The notes beneath the pieces were generated by a model that saw nothing but the letters and a program-made list of their open reading frames with translations, had not been told where the DNA came from and made no database searches. A stretch of 64,000 bases of DNA from Diphasiastrum complanatum (lineage: Eukaryota > Streptophyta > Lycopodiopsida > Lycopodiales > Lycopodiaceae), in contig CM055113.1 in NCBI GenBank assembly GCA_029204225.1, positions 883,973 to 947,972 on the forward strand. The letters run 5' to 3'. Shown one piece after another: positions 35,590 to 46,638 of the stretch. The first letter of the stretch is position 1, and each line of letters begins with the position of its first letter. The position numbers were made by a program, and so were the translations under genes.

Positions 35590-35858
35590 GATATATCTGG
35601 TGTCGGAGCTTTCAACGATGCTATGTTGTTTATTAGGAGAAACCTTCAGATTAGCGAGAGGCATGAAGAAATTTTAGTGCAATCATTTGTTCTAAATAGC
35701 ATGGTGGGCAATATGATTGTAGGCCACCTTGGCGATGCCATAGACTGAAGGAAAACTATGGTGGTTGCAAATTTTACTTCTTTGATAGGCTCCGTAGTTT
35801 TGGGGATTTCACCTTCATTTTTTATCTTATCGATGGGGAGGTTGTTATCAAAAATTCA
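35590..35858 (+). pseudogene. Exon fragment of a plant sugar/polyol transporter (MFS)
   Basis: One frame of about 90 codons reads DISGVGAFNDAMLFIRRNL, then a helix with LNSMVGNMIVGHLGDAID, an in-frame TGA at 35746-35748, RKTMVVANF, and LGISPSFFILSMGRLL. This order matches transmembrane segments 1-4 of the monosaccharide/polyol/inositol transporter family, and the stop falls in the conserved G-R-R loop between helices 2 and 3. A possible splice donor (A/GTAAGA) follows at 35859. It lies directly against an LTR fragment. It is either a TE-captured exon or the debris of a host gene. No other exon is seen. Confidence 0.75.
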
Positions 35859-36641
35859 GTAAGATCCATCTATGTCATAGTGCCCTATAATGCCAGGTGC
35901 TCAGGTTTTTTTTTGTATTTTGGAGGCACCTCCTCCACACAATGCTCATGTGGATTTTACAACCAAATTTTAGGTGATCATTCTTCTCATAATTAGCCAA
36001 TCAAATGTTGACACATAGCACATGAGCTTTTCGATGGAATGTGCATGTGGACAACCAATGATGGGATGCCATATAATAGCACATGCACATTATGGTGAAA
36101 TGTGCTTTTGCTATGTGGCAACCTGTCGTTGGCTATCCACATGAGGATTCCACCAAACAACAAAATTAACAAAAATGTAAAAAAATTGCATTAGAAATGC
36201 CAAAAAAAGCGCGTTCCTCTTCTTCTCGGTGGTTCAGCCCTACTTGGGCAAAAGCTCTTTGGCTCTCGCCCTAGAACATGGGGCCCTGGAACAGCCTTGA
36301 GGGAGGTCCCCCCTTATATATTATAAAATATCGTCTGCAGAAACCCTCCAGAAACCCGTGGCATACTACTCTCCTTCCCATAGATCTTTTTGAACTTTGG
36401 AATATTATTGGGTTTATCTTTCTGGCTATTTTTTGTCAGAATTGCCCTCCAACATCAACTGGAGGATAATGTATTAGATAACGGGCCCTCCAGGCCCATT
36501 ACAGAATATTGTGACGCCCAAGGGCGAGCCCGGGATGGCAAGCCTGAACGTCATAATAATGCATAACGGGCCCTCCGGGCCCGTTACCTGACGTTATTGG
36601 GAAGGTGCGGCACCGTATATATGTTTTTAAATCGTATATAC
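35859..36641. other. Non-coding stretch with short inverted repeats
   Basis: No supported gene. Inverted copies of CTCATGTGGAT-like sequence near 35940 and 36145 could be a MITE-type remnant. The right end carries two GC-rich palindromes, listed separately. This DNA was continuous with 41982 onward before copia B inserted. Confidence 0.4.
36479..36586. repeat. Pair of GC-rich palindromes
   Basis: At 36564-36586 the arms TAACGGGCCC and GGGCCCGTTA are perfect, with a 3-nt loop. A second, slightly mismatched copy lies at 36479-36501. The 60 bp between them are GC-rich (GACGCCCAAGGGCG). The composition differs sharply from the AT-rich surroundings. Confidence 0.75.
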
Positions 36642-37474
36642 TGTGCAAAAAGTTAAAAAAAGACCAAGAGTGGATCCTAATCTGATCCTCAAGAGGGATT
36701 GGATGTTAGATTTACTTGATCTATCAATCTACATAAGATTAAGATCAATCTAGATCAATTCTAGACATAAAATCCAAACAAGAACAATCATTTATTGAAG
36801 GTAAATGTACTTGCTGGTTTCACAAGTGTGAAACCCTGTCAGGGTACGGACTCCAACCTGAAAATCAAGGTCACATTGATAGAACCTCAAAACAATCAAA
36901 ACAAATGTAGACAAATGGAGAGAATCACTCAAAATTGCTTCCAAAACCAAGATTGGTGTCTCACAATGATTATGGCCAAATGTGGCTCTATATATACAAT
37001 AAGTGGGAGCTCGTGGTACTGATCATCCCTCTGATCCCACATGTGTGAAGGTGCTTTGTCATACGATGATTCATCATGCAAAACTGACACTTGGACAAAA
37101 CCTTCTATTTTGAGCACTTTTGGTCCATTTTCCTTCTATATGGAGATCTACTTGAAAATCTTCTAGGATTCAAAATTTGCCTACTTCAGCTTATTCCACA
37201 CGTGTGAGCTATCCTCTACACATGGGATATGACACCTAACCAAAATATTTGGGTCATGCAATCAATAGATTGATGCCATGTGTCATGTATCTAGAAAACT
37301 AGTTTTTGGCCTTTTTAGCCTCTAGAACTTGAATTAAATGATATGTACAACCTATATGATTATGGTACATGACAAGTACACTATTTTCACACGTGGGAAC
37401 AGGCTCCATACAAGTGTGGTTATGTATATACAAGATTTTTGGCCTCTACCAAGCTTATTTTTGCATTTTTCACA
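36642..37474 (-). repeat. 3' LTR of B
   Basis: TGTGCAAAAAG to TTTTTCACA. Minus-strand TATA region at about 36990-37000. Contains ACACGTGTGAG at about 37198 and other CACA-N2-TGTG sites. Confidence 0.92.
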
Positions 37475-37714
37475 CTCCTCCTCAAAAATCTAGCTTGGTA
37501 AATCTAGCTTGATGGAAAACATGATGATCTTGAACTTGACTCCATGGGCTGAATTGGTCTTTGCCGGTTCAAAAGGTGTGAAGATCAGCCAATGAGCTTG
37601 ATGTTGATCTGAAATCACCATATCCATGATAGTGCTTCTTTGATGTTGACATCTTTGATGAGCTTGAGAGCTTTGCACCATCCTAGCACCTCCAAAATTG
37701 ATTCCTTCCAAATT

Positions 37715-39559
37715 TCATGTAGATGCTTTGAGGCTTGCTCCTTCTTCATGTGCATGCTCCTTCATGAGAAAATAAATATTTCTTCTTGATTTATTAGGAT
37801 CACAAAGATCTAACATCATGTTACCATGATCTAGATAATTAGACTCATCCAAATTGGCAAGACTATGCATGCTATAATAACAAAGTGTTTGCATCATATC
37901 TTCATGCTTGTTTTCCATGCTAATCTCTGATACAATGAGGCTAAATGCTTCATTATGGAGATAAGTGTCTTTAGAAGATGATTCACTTACTCTCATAAAG
38001 AGTTTACAATTTGCCTCAATACAAATTTTCAAACTATGAGTGAACAAATTACTTTTGCTCTTGCATGACTCAAGAGCATACATTTGATTAAATAACCATT
38101 TGCTTTCTAATTGATTTAAAATCAATTTCAACCTTTTAAGAACATCATCTATGTTCTCAAGAGAGACTTCATACTGAACTAGTATGGTTTTACTCCAATT
38201 TTGAGATGCAATGATCTCACTAAAGCAAATTGATTTATCAAATGACATAAGAGAAATAAGTATGTGATGTATACCACATGAGATATGCTCCTCTTTCCCT
38301 TGAAATGTGAGCCACATGGACTCAACCATATTTCTTGAGTTTCTTTTTGGAATCACAATTTGAGAAGGTCTCTCCTCCTCAATCCTTGGCACACTTGAAC
38401 CTTGAGAAGGATTCTCCTCCTCAATCGTTGGCACATTTGAACCTTGAGATGACTCCTTAAGGTCCTCTTCATGGTGCTCCTTTTTGATGGAAATTTGAGA
38501 TCTCCATGTCTCATAATGATCACAACAACTATGACCACACAATATGCACTTCCTATGATAATCAAAATTACTTATGCTAAAAACATAAGTCCAAAAATCA
38601 CCACAACTTGGCATGATTTTTCTAATATTGAAATCAAAAGGCATTTCCATCTCAATAAGGCTAACTACTTGCTTATGGATATAAGTGTCCACTTTGGATG
38701 CTTCACTTATTCTCATAAGAAGTTTACAACTTGCCTTTAAGATTGAAAACTTACAATTTTCATCTTTATGAATGAACACATCATTCATGATCTTATTGAA
38801 ACCAAAAGATCCTACATTATGAAGATATTTCCATTTCCTTGACTTCATAACTAATGTAAGCTTACAAGGAAAACATATTTTGCTATCTTTTAAGGCATCA
38901 CACTCAACTAGTATTGCCTTAATCCACCTTCGAGATACAAAAATCTCTTCAAAGCAAAATGGTTCTTCATAAGTTGACATGAGAGCATAAATGAAACTAT
39001 TTTCATTTTGTGATTGCTCCTTATTCTTGATTGATTTCTCTTGGATAATAACAATAAGTTTGAACTTATCTAAAGTTCCAAGCAAAATACTTTCCAAGGG
39101 CATAAAATAAATCCAAGTTACTTTCATGAAAGTGACATCTATCTTTGCATCTTGAACCAAACAATGCACTTCCAAATGAAAAATTTAAAAAGATTTGACA
39201 TGTGTTGTGATGGACTCTTGCAGACAAATCTTGCAAGTCCTTGTGAGACTCCAAGCCTCATTCACCTTTCCACAAAGGAAACACCTTTCCTTGGATTTGT
39301 CCTTCTTGTATTTGCATTTCGAACTTGAAGCTCCATCCTTCACCTCGGCCCCCTTGCTTTGGTTCTCCTTGGATGGATTGGTCTTCTTTTTGTAGCATCT
39401 TGAGAAAATATATCCTCCCTTGCCACAAAGGTTGCACTTAGGATCCTTTTTTTCCTTCAATAGGATGCCACCTATTGATGCTATGTGAATAAAAACCTGT
39501 GATATGATTCTACAAATGTAATTTGTGACTCTCAAGAGACTAGATTTGAACATCTTCAA
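37715..39559 (-). pseudogene. Copia B zinc-knuckle gag remnant plus duplicated accessory protein
   Basis: One reading frame, broken by a single TAA at 39185-39187. The upstream part (to 39559) has a CCHC knuckle (CNLCGKGGYIFSRC) and a second Cys cluster (CFLCGK...CKICL); the gag N-terminal core is missing. The downstream 486 codons (37715-39175) hold two copies of a domain at about residues 61-180 and 301-420. Matching blocks are CFEEI/CFSEI, W-x-K-x-ILV, CKLLMRISEAS/CKLFMRVSESS and DTYIH/DTYLH followed by SLI. Between them lie a Cys/His cluster (CILCGHSCCDH) and a short repeat SQGSxVPxIEEExPSQ. The DTY block is also seen in A1. No enzyme motif is visible. The upstream edge has no ATG that I would trust, since TTG opens the lower frame. 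Confidence 0.78.
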
Positions 39560-41135
39560 TAATCTAGAACGATCTACAAAAGATCTAACTCACAAACCTA
39601 AGAATCAATCTTCACACTAATGACCAGTCACTCGGAAACTTTGCTTTGATCACTAAGACAAAAGCGTACAATCTTTGAATCAAATCACAAAAGAAATCAC
39701 ATCCACTCTCCTATTGGACTCATCAAATACCAATTTTGAAAGTTGAAATGGATATGAAAAGATTTGACACCTAGATTCTCCTTTTCACTTGACTAGTTCT
39801 CTCAACACTTGAGATTCTTGAACAAAAGATGGATTTTGTTTCAAACACATGAAAATCAAACTTAATCACTTCTTTTGGACTCACTCTTGACCCAAATAAT
39901 CTCACTCTTGAGATTTAGAATGAATTTGATTTGATTTGAAAACAAACTATACCACCAATTTTTCACAAAGCTAAAAAATTAGACAACTAGAGATTCACAA
40001 AGATCTCAACCATGCATGAATACTCAAATATGGACTCCTCCTCATTCTAGACATCCAATGGGATCACAAATTGACCCTCACACTCTCACAAAGAAATTTG
40101 AATAGAACTAATTTGAGTTTCATACATTCTATGTCAATTTTTGCTCAATAAATTGATTCAATCACCCCTATTGGATTCCACCAATTACTCTACCTCTTAA
40201 GACTTGGAATGAAATTCAAAATCAAAGGTTGTGATTTTTCTCACTAAGATATTGTGATTCAAAGAGCTAATGCCACTTAGAAAGATTTGATCACCTGGGA
40301 AGAGACGAACTCTCTACCAATAACAACACAAAATGAGCTTCTAGATCTTGCCTTCTACAAAGGCAGGAACTCTTAGACAATTGGATCTCTCTCTACACAT
40401 TTTCCATAGACACCTTAATGACTCTTTTCAAACCTTACAATCACTCAAAGAAATTGAGTAGGTTTGAACAATGTGACTTGAATCTCAATCTCTTTTCTAG
40501 AACTCTCAATTTAAGCCAATCTATGTCAAATTCTACAAAAGATTTGCATAGATGCTCTATATGCACTAGAAACTCTCAAAAGTTTCACTTGGAGGACAGA
40601 TCCAAGGATGTTTTCTAGCAAATTGATGCTTCTAAACTTGACCCTATCACTCTTGAACAAATCTAGAGTGATGGTACAATGGATTTCAACCTCTCACCTT
40701 GCATATCACTCCTTAATCTATGATTTTTAGCAAAATCTCTCTCAACTTCAACATGCACTCAAAAAATCAGAGATAATCAATTAATGCACCTAATTCAAGC
40801 TTTAAATTTAATTTCTTGGCTGATCTAATCCATGAACTAATCAAAGCCTTAGATTCTCTATAGAAAATGCTTGATTTTGCACCAAAAATCTCTCAAATTG
40901 GGTGTGTGAGTCAAATTGTACAAATTTTTGAGTTTTCTTAGACAAAATCGGAGCTGTATGGCCTCAAACGTGTGAAAAGGGTTCCTACAGCCCACAACAA
41001 GTTCTGGTCCAAAAATTTTGAGAATATCTATCAAATCCAACTCGCTACCCAAAATTTGACTAGTTTCCAAAAAACTGCTAATTTTGGCTTTGATTTGGAT
41101 TAACCCTATCAATTTCAACAAAACCTCTTGTACTA
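39560..41135 (-). other. Copia B leader
   Basis: About 1.6 kb without a supported frame. Its part next to the primer site matches the D leader (for example GAAATTGATAGGGTTAATCC on the minus strand). Gag residues upstream of the knuckle seem to be lost here. Confidence 0.65.
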
Positions 41136-41148
41136 GGCTCTGATACCA
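41136..41148 (-). promoter_or_regulatory. Primer-binding site of B
   Basis: The minus strand reads TGGTATCAGAGCC directly after the 5' LTR end. Confidence 0.9.
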
Positions 41149-41981
41149 TGTGCAAAAAGTACAAAAAGGACCAAGAGTGGATCCTAATCTGATCCTCAAG
41201 AGGGATTGGATGTTAGATTTACTTGATCTATCAATCTACATAAGATTAAGATCAATCTAGATCAATTATAAACATAAAATCCAAACAAGAACAATCATTT
41301 ATTGAAGGTAAATGTACTTGCTAGTTTCACAAGTGTGAAACCCTGTCAGGGTACAGAATCCAACCTGAAAATCAAGCACACATTGATAGAACCTCAAAAC
41401 AATCAAAACAAATGTAGACAAATGGAGAGAATCACTCAAAATTGCTTCCAAAACCAAGATTGGTGTCTCACAATGATTATGGCCAAATGTGGCTCTATAT
41501 ATACAATAAGTGGGAGCTCGTGGTACTGATCATCCCTCTGATCCCACATGTGTGAAGGTGCTTTGTCATATGATGATTCATCATGCAAAACTGACACTTG
41601 GACAAAACCTTCTATTTGGAGCACTTTTGGTCCATTTTCCTTCTATATGGAGATCTACTTGGAAATCTTCTAGAATTCAAAATTCGCCTACTTCAGCTTA
41701 TTCCACACGTGTGAGCTATCCTCTACACATGGGATATGACACCTAACCAAAATATTTGGCTCATGCAATCAATAGATTGATGCCATGTGTCATATATCTA
41801 GAAAATTAGTTTTTGGCCTTTTTAGCCACTAGAACTTGAATTAAATGATATGTACAACCTATATGATTATGGTACATGACAAGTACACTATTTTCACACG
41901 TGGGAACAGGCTCCACACATGTGTGTTTATCTATATACAAGATTTTTGGCCTCTACAAAGCTTATTTTTGCATTTTTCACA
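41149..41981 (-). repeat. 5' LTR of B
   Basis: Same length as the left LTR. Contains CCACACGTGTGAGC at about 41703-41716. Confidence 0.92.
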
Positions 41982-42205
41982 TATACGGCAGTTAATATTT
42001 ACTTTTTGCGATTTTTTGTGGTGAATTTGTTATCAATCTTCTTCGGGCGATGTTTTGGCATTCTGGTTTCCGCTTGGCCGTTGGTGATGGCGATGTCTTG
42101 CTAATGGAGGTCATCTTGCTTATGGATGTTTTCTGTTGTTTTTTGTTTCTACAGGGCATTAATGAGTGTTTTGTGTACGTTTTGCCCTTGTTCAAGCTTT
42201 TGGTT

Positions 42206-43853
42206 ATGGATGAAGGTAGTAGCATGATGGAAGATGCATCTGAGGCAGATTTATCCCTTTCTTGTGAGCATGTTGATGTTTTGAAGCAGGGTTTCCGTGC
42301 CCTTGAACAATCTGAGCTTGCTATTGTTGAGAGTGGAGGTAATAGAAGGTCTATCTCTGTAGATAGATGGGCTACAAATAGATTTATTGAATGGCATGTG
42401 GTTATGGGCTTAGATACAAGTGTTTCTATTGAAGATTTGTTTGAACCTGATTTAAAAAGTTTGCTTAATCTTTTAGTTTCGTTTTCTTACAAGTTCAAAG
42501 AAAAGATGGTTTTCTTTATCCTGGTGAAACGTTGGTTGGTATCCTTCGTGGCATTGGTAGGAATATTCATGCAAGGCTGGAGCTATACAGTTTGTCTACT
42601 GGCGTATTTGGTGAGGAATTCAACATCATGTCTGATTCTTAATTCGAAAAAGTTCATGTATCTTTCTTGACTACCGTACAACATTCTTCTGCTGTTGGTG
42701 TGGGCAGGAAACGAAAGCTGACACAATCTCTTACTTGTTTAAAAGTTCAATGCATTCTATCTCAAAGTTTTATGCAATGTGACGATGCTCATGGTTTGTT
42801 AATGAGACTTGCATTTTATATCTGTCATAATTTTTGTGTTAGAGGGCATTCAGAGTTGTATAATCTATGTATTTTAGATTTTGAAATGTCCTCTGATCAT
42901 ATGGGGAGGTTTGTCAAATTTGATGAGAGGTCTTCTAAGAATCATAAAGCTGATTTGGTCCATTGTAAACCTGAAAGGATGAGACACCCTATTAGTTGTT
43001 ATCTTGCTGGTGTAGTTTCTACATTTGATGTCTATTTTGCACATTTGCTGAAGTGGGATGAAGCTGATGGTCATTTGCATCCTCTTTTTCTTACTGCTAT
43101 TTGATGGAGTTTGGCGGAATCCTGTTGTGGTAAGCCGCAATTTGTTGTAATTGGATGTGTTGTTTCTTTGCTTTCATTGTTATTTTATTTTGTGCAGTAT
43201 CTTTATTCGGTTTATGTTTTCTTGCAGTGGTTTTCTAAGGCAAGGGTGGGCTTGAAGAGTATTGCAAGGTGGATGCAAATTATGGTAAAATATATTCCTG
43301 GCTATGATTTAGGATTGATTTCTAACAAGAGTGCATGGGTAACGGTTGGTAAAAGGCTGAATTCCATGGGCGTGCCACCTAAAATTGGTATGAAGTTGAC
43401 CGGGCATTTGTCAAGAGACAATTGTATGCGTTTACAACACTGATGCAAAGGGCATTGAGATGCGAGCTTTGCAAATGTTGCGTCTGTTGTGGCTGGAACA
43501 GGCGGAGATGTGTCATGACAAGTGCATTGAAGTATGAGAAGAAACGCTATGAAGGCATTCATGGTTATGTTGTTGTGGAACCTCTAAAGACCCTGGATGT
43601 TTCTTCTTCTACAATTTTTGATAAAGTTGGTGTTGACGAGATGTATATTTGTAATAATGTTGTTATTTTTGGTTGTTCGATAGGGTTATGTGTTGCTGAT
43701 GTCTCTGTAAAATCATCAGCATTTGCTTCTGTGTTTGTAGATTCTTGGTTTTCTATGGATGATGATTGGTGGCGTTGCCAAGGTGTTTTGGATGAAATTG
43801 ATGGTTTGATTTATAGTCACGAGAAGAACTACAATGGTTTCACGAATTTCTGA
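42206..43853 (+). pseudogene. Crypton-derived tyrosine recombinase-like gene (DUF3504-like), decayed
   Basis: From the ATG at 42206 the frame has an acidic start, then VDRWATNRFIEW-type N-terminal core sequence. After a 1-nt shift near 42505 it reads DGFLYPGETLVGILRGIGR, an in-frame TAA at 42640, then GVGRKRKLTQSLT, GLLMRLAFYICHNFCVRGHS, a hydrophilic strand (FDERSSKNHKADLVH) and, after an apparent intron, WFSKARVGLKSIARWM, GLISNKSAWVT and MKLTGHLSRDN. This block order matches the Crypton/KCTD1-ZMYM recombinase-derived domain. The box I Arg (CVRGH) and the GH of box II are kept. The usual H-x-x-R reads N-K-S-A-W and the nucleophile Tyr is not evident, so catalysis is unlikely. A further 100 codons follow to 43853. 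Family assignment is from memory of motifs, without a search. Confidence 0.62.
43130..43227 (+). other. Probable spliceosomal intron in the Crypton-like gene
   Basis: GTAAGC donor, T-rich 98-bp body and CTTGCAG acceptor. Removing it joins a frame reading VWRNPVV to WFSKARVG, which restores the recombinase-like motif order. A second acceptor (TTTCTACAG, 42154) is seen upstream but without a convincing donor. Confidence 0.6.
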
Positions 43854-43888
43854 AGTAGATTGTTACAAGCGAATTAGTAATATTTAGG

Positions 43889-44261
43889 TGTGAAAAGTAT
43901 AGTACTTGAGGACCTTAAATGGATCTTTGAATGATCCACAAGGTTGATTGTGTGCTTGTTGAACAATCTATCAGATACTAGTCAACAAAACAAGATCTAG
44001 TTTAGCAACTTGATAGAGAACAAGTAGAGACAATTAGAGTCATGCTTGGTAGGTGCATGGTAGGTACAAATCTCATCATAAATCAAGGTCTAGATCCTAC
44101 AACGTAGGAATTACTACCAAATGAACACAACCACTCATCTATACTCGTGGTAACCTACATTAGGTGTGATTGACAAGTGGCACTAAGTGACTAACAAAAA
44201 ATATTGACAAAATATGCAATATTCTACATGGCTAGATTTGCCAATGTAGGCAATTTTTCAC
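43889..44261 (-). repeat. 3' LTR of copia I
   Basis: 373 bp from TGTGAAAAGTATAG to TTTTTCACA, followed by the purine-tract complement CTCCTCCTC. Short for this window. Confidence 0.8.
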
Positions 44262-45055
44262 ACTCCTCCTCAAATCTAGCCTTGGAAACAATAATGCTTT
44301 TATCAATCACTCCAATTGAAGATCTAAGCTTGACAAATGAATCTTTAGGTAAAGATTTAGTAAACAAATTAGCCAAGCAACTTGATGATGGCACATGTTG
44401 GAGCTTGATCTCTTTGGCTTACACTTTCTCCCTCACAAAATGATGAGCAATCTCGATGTGTTTGCTCCTTGCATGGAATGTAGGATTAGTTGCAAGTAAT
44501 TGGGCTGATTGGTTATTACAATAATTTATTGGGATCTCATCCTCCATAACATGAAGCTCTACCAATATCCTTCTGAGCCACAAGATCTCTTTGCCTGTTG
44601 ATGTCAAGGCCTTGTACTCAGATTCTATGGAAGATAAGGAGATGGTATCTTGCTTTTTGGAAAGCCATGATACTACTCCATCACATAGAAAGGTGGCAAA
44701 GACACTTGTTGATTTCCTATCCACTTTTTCACCTACAAAATCTGAGTCACTATAGTCTCTTAAGCCAGGATTACTCCCTCTATACAAAAATGCCAAAATT
44801 CTTAGTAGATGAGATGTATCTAATAACTCTTTTGGCCATGTTCCAATGTGAAACTAGAGGACTTTGCATGAATTGGCTTAACTTTCCAACACTATAACTA
44901 GGTTCAGGTCTAGTTATAAATAAATAAATTAAGGAGCCAATAAGCCTTCTATATAATGTGATGTCCTCAAAGGATGCTTCATCACCATCAATAGATACTT
45001 TTACATGTTGCTCCATTGGTGTCTCAATGCCTTTACAATTCTTCAAATCTATCTA
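44262..45055 (-). pseudogene. Copia I RT tail and RNase H
   Basis: The frames at 44780-45046 (PMEQHVKV, SFEDITLYRRLIGSLIYL) and 44419-44796 (DYSDSDFVGEKVDRKST, WLSKKQDTISLSS, HARSKHIEIAHHFVREKV) are the end of a copia polyprotein. They are joined by a frameshift. Upstream pol was lost where the gypsy LTR begins at 45065. Confidence 0.87.
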
Positions 45056-45064
45056 GGATGAATG

Positions 45065-45454
45065 TGTAGGGTCAAAGATCTTGCGTACTATAGCCCTCCC
45101 GCCTGTCAAAAAGGGTTTTTTCACTGGATAGGTACCTAACTATGCATAGATGCTAATTTTAGTTAGTTTCCTACTTCCTCCCTAACTCTATTCACCACTA
45201 ACATACTCTCCCTTAACTCTACTCCTCTACTCTAATTTTCATCATGATTTGGGTGAAGGAAAGGGATAGAAAAGGTGAGGAAGAGAGAAAAGAAGAGAGA
45301 AAGAGAGAGAGATGAGATGGAGGTTAGCTCAAATGCTCAATGTCATTCAATTATGGAGAAACCCTAACTAGCATAACCAAAAAGCATGGGAAATGAAAAT
45401 AACAAGCAATCACAACAATAGCATAAGCAAGATTAATTAGAAAATAGGATGCTT
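45065..45454. repeat. Gypsy G3-family LTR, first part
   Basis: TGTAGGGTCAAAGATC matches the G3 LTR start (28564). The LTR is interrupted at the GCTT site by copia J and continues at 56001. Confidence 0.8.
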
Positions 45455-46308
45455 TGATAAATTTTACAGTTTTTAGGACAATAATGATTGTACTTTACAA
45501 TCATAGAGAGTTATTGGTTGCTTAATCAATGAATCTATCAAGTTCTTCACATTAGATCTTGATCTAGATTCACTACACTTGGATTTAAGCAAGAGCAATG
45601 GATCAACACATCATTTTTTAGTGAGAGCGGCCTCACACGTGTGGAGTATTGTCCAAAGTATGGCCTGCACCTGAAACAACAAGTACAATGATACTAGATA
45701 GCAATCATACATAAAAATCACAAGACAAATGACTAGAAACCTCACAAAAGTGTAGAGTGCAAAAGTCTCATCAATCTTTTTAGCAAAATGATGATCCTTT
45801 TATAAATCAAGTACATCCATGAGTCTGGTACAGTCCAGCAAGTCTTCCCACATGTGAAGAGTGCCACATCACTCATATCTATCCATTTGATCCATCTTGA
45901 TCCTTATCCAATAGTTGACCTTCTAGAACATGACTAAAATAAAAAAGCTAGTCTCCTAGAATATAGGAATATTCCCTACAAAATAGGATTTAAGGAAAAT
46001 GGTCAACTCTTATCTTCTAGTACTCTATACACACGTGTGAACATCCACTTGCCATGTGAGAGCATTTACTCATGCACATGCAAGGAAAAGCTAATTTGTA
46101 GGTGACTAGTCAACTTGACTAAAAACTAGTCATTTCATGTTCACACTAACTAGAATGATACAAAATCAATTTGGATATATACAAACATGAAAAGTACATC
46201 CTTTCACACATGGTAACAGACTCCACACAATCAGATCATCAACATATTCTAATGTTTGATCAATATTTACATGAACCAATGTCAAGTGAGAAGTGACAAT
46301 TTTCAACA
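45455..46308 (-). repeat. 3' LTR of J
   Basis: TGATAAATTTTACAG to TTTTCAACA. Contains CTCACACGTGTGGAG (about 45638) and TACACACGTGTGAAC (about 46027), plus weaker sites. Confidence 0.9.
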
Positions 46309-46638
46309 CTCCTCCTCTTTCTAACTTGGCAAATCTAGTGTACATCTATCTACAATTTGAAGAGCATGTCTTAACTTAAAAATTGGATATTTGGACAATG
46401 GTTTGGTTAAGATATCAGCTATGCATTCGGATGATGGTACATGATGTAGTTGCACTTCCTTGGATTGACCTTCTCAATATGCTCTGTTCTAGCATGGAAG
46501 ATAGGATTTGAAGCAATTTGTTGAGAAGCTTGATTGTCACAAAATATGTAAGGGATCTCCTTGGCCTCTAGCACATGTAGCTCCATCAAGAGTTTTCTTA
46601 GCCATAGGAGCTCTTTGGTTGTTGAAGTCAATGCCTTG
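46309..46638 (-). pseudogene. Copia J RNase H C-terminus
   Basis: TSTTKELLWLRKLLMELHVL, CDNQASQQIASNP and HARTEHIEK mark the RNase H tail, with a small deletion before the end. Continuous with 52882 once copia K is removed. Confidence 0.85.

Larger units (their letters stand above)
36642..41981 (-). mobile_element. Copia B: complete non-autonomous element, TSD TATAC
   Basis: LTRs of 833 bp each at 36642-37474 and 41149-41981. Exact 5-bp target duplication TATAC at 36637-36641 and 41982-41986. The primer site abuts the right LTR, so it reads on the minus strand. The LTR and leader match copia D, but the interior carries zinc-knuckle gag remnants fused to an accessory protein instead of protease-RNase H. 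It is older than A1, with several differences between its LTRs. Confidence 0.93.

Noticed and set aside
36278-36469. 63-codon frame between the transporter fragment and copia B
   Set aside because: No recognisable motif and no coding context; could be a gene scrap but not supportable.
41919-42104. Small frame across the right end of the B LTR with a hydrophobic stretch
   Set aside because: Crosses the LTR and TSD boundary, so it is an insertion artefact.
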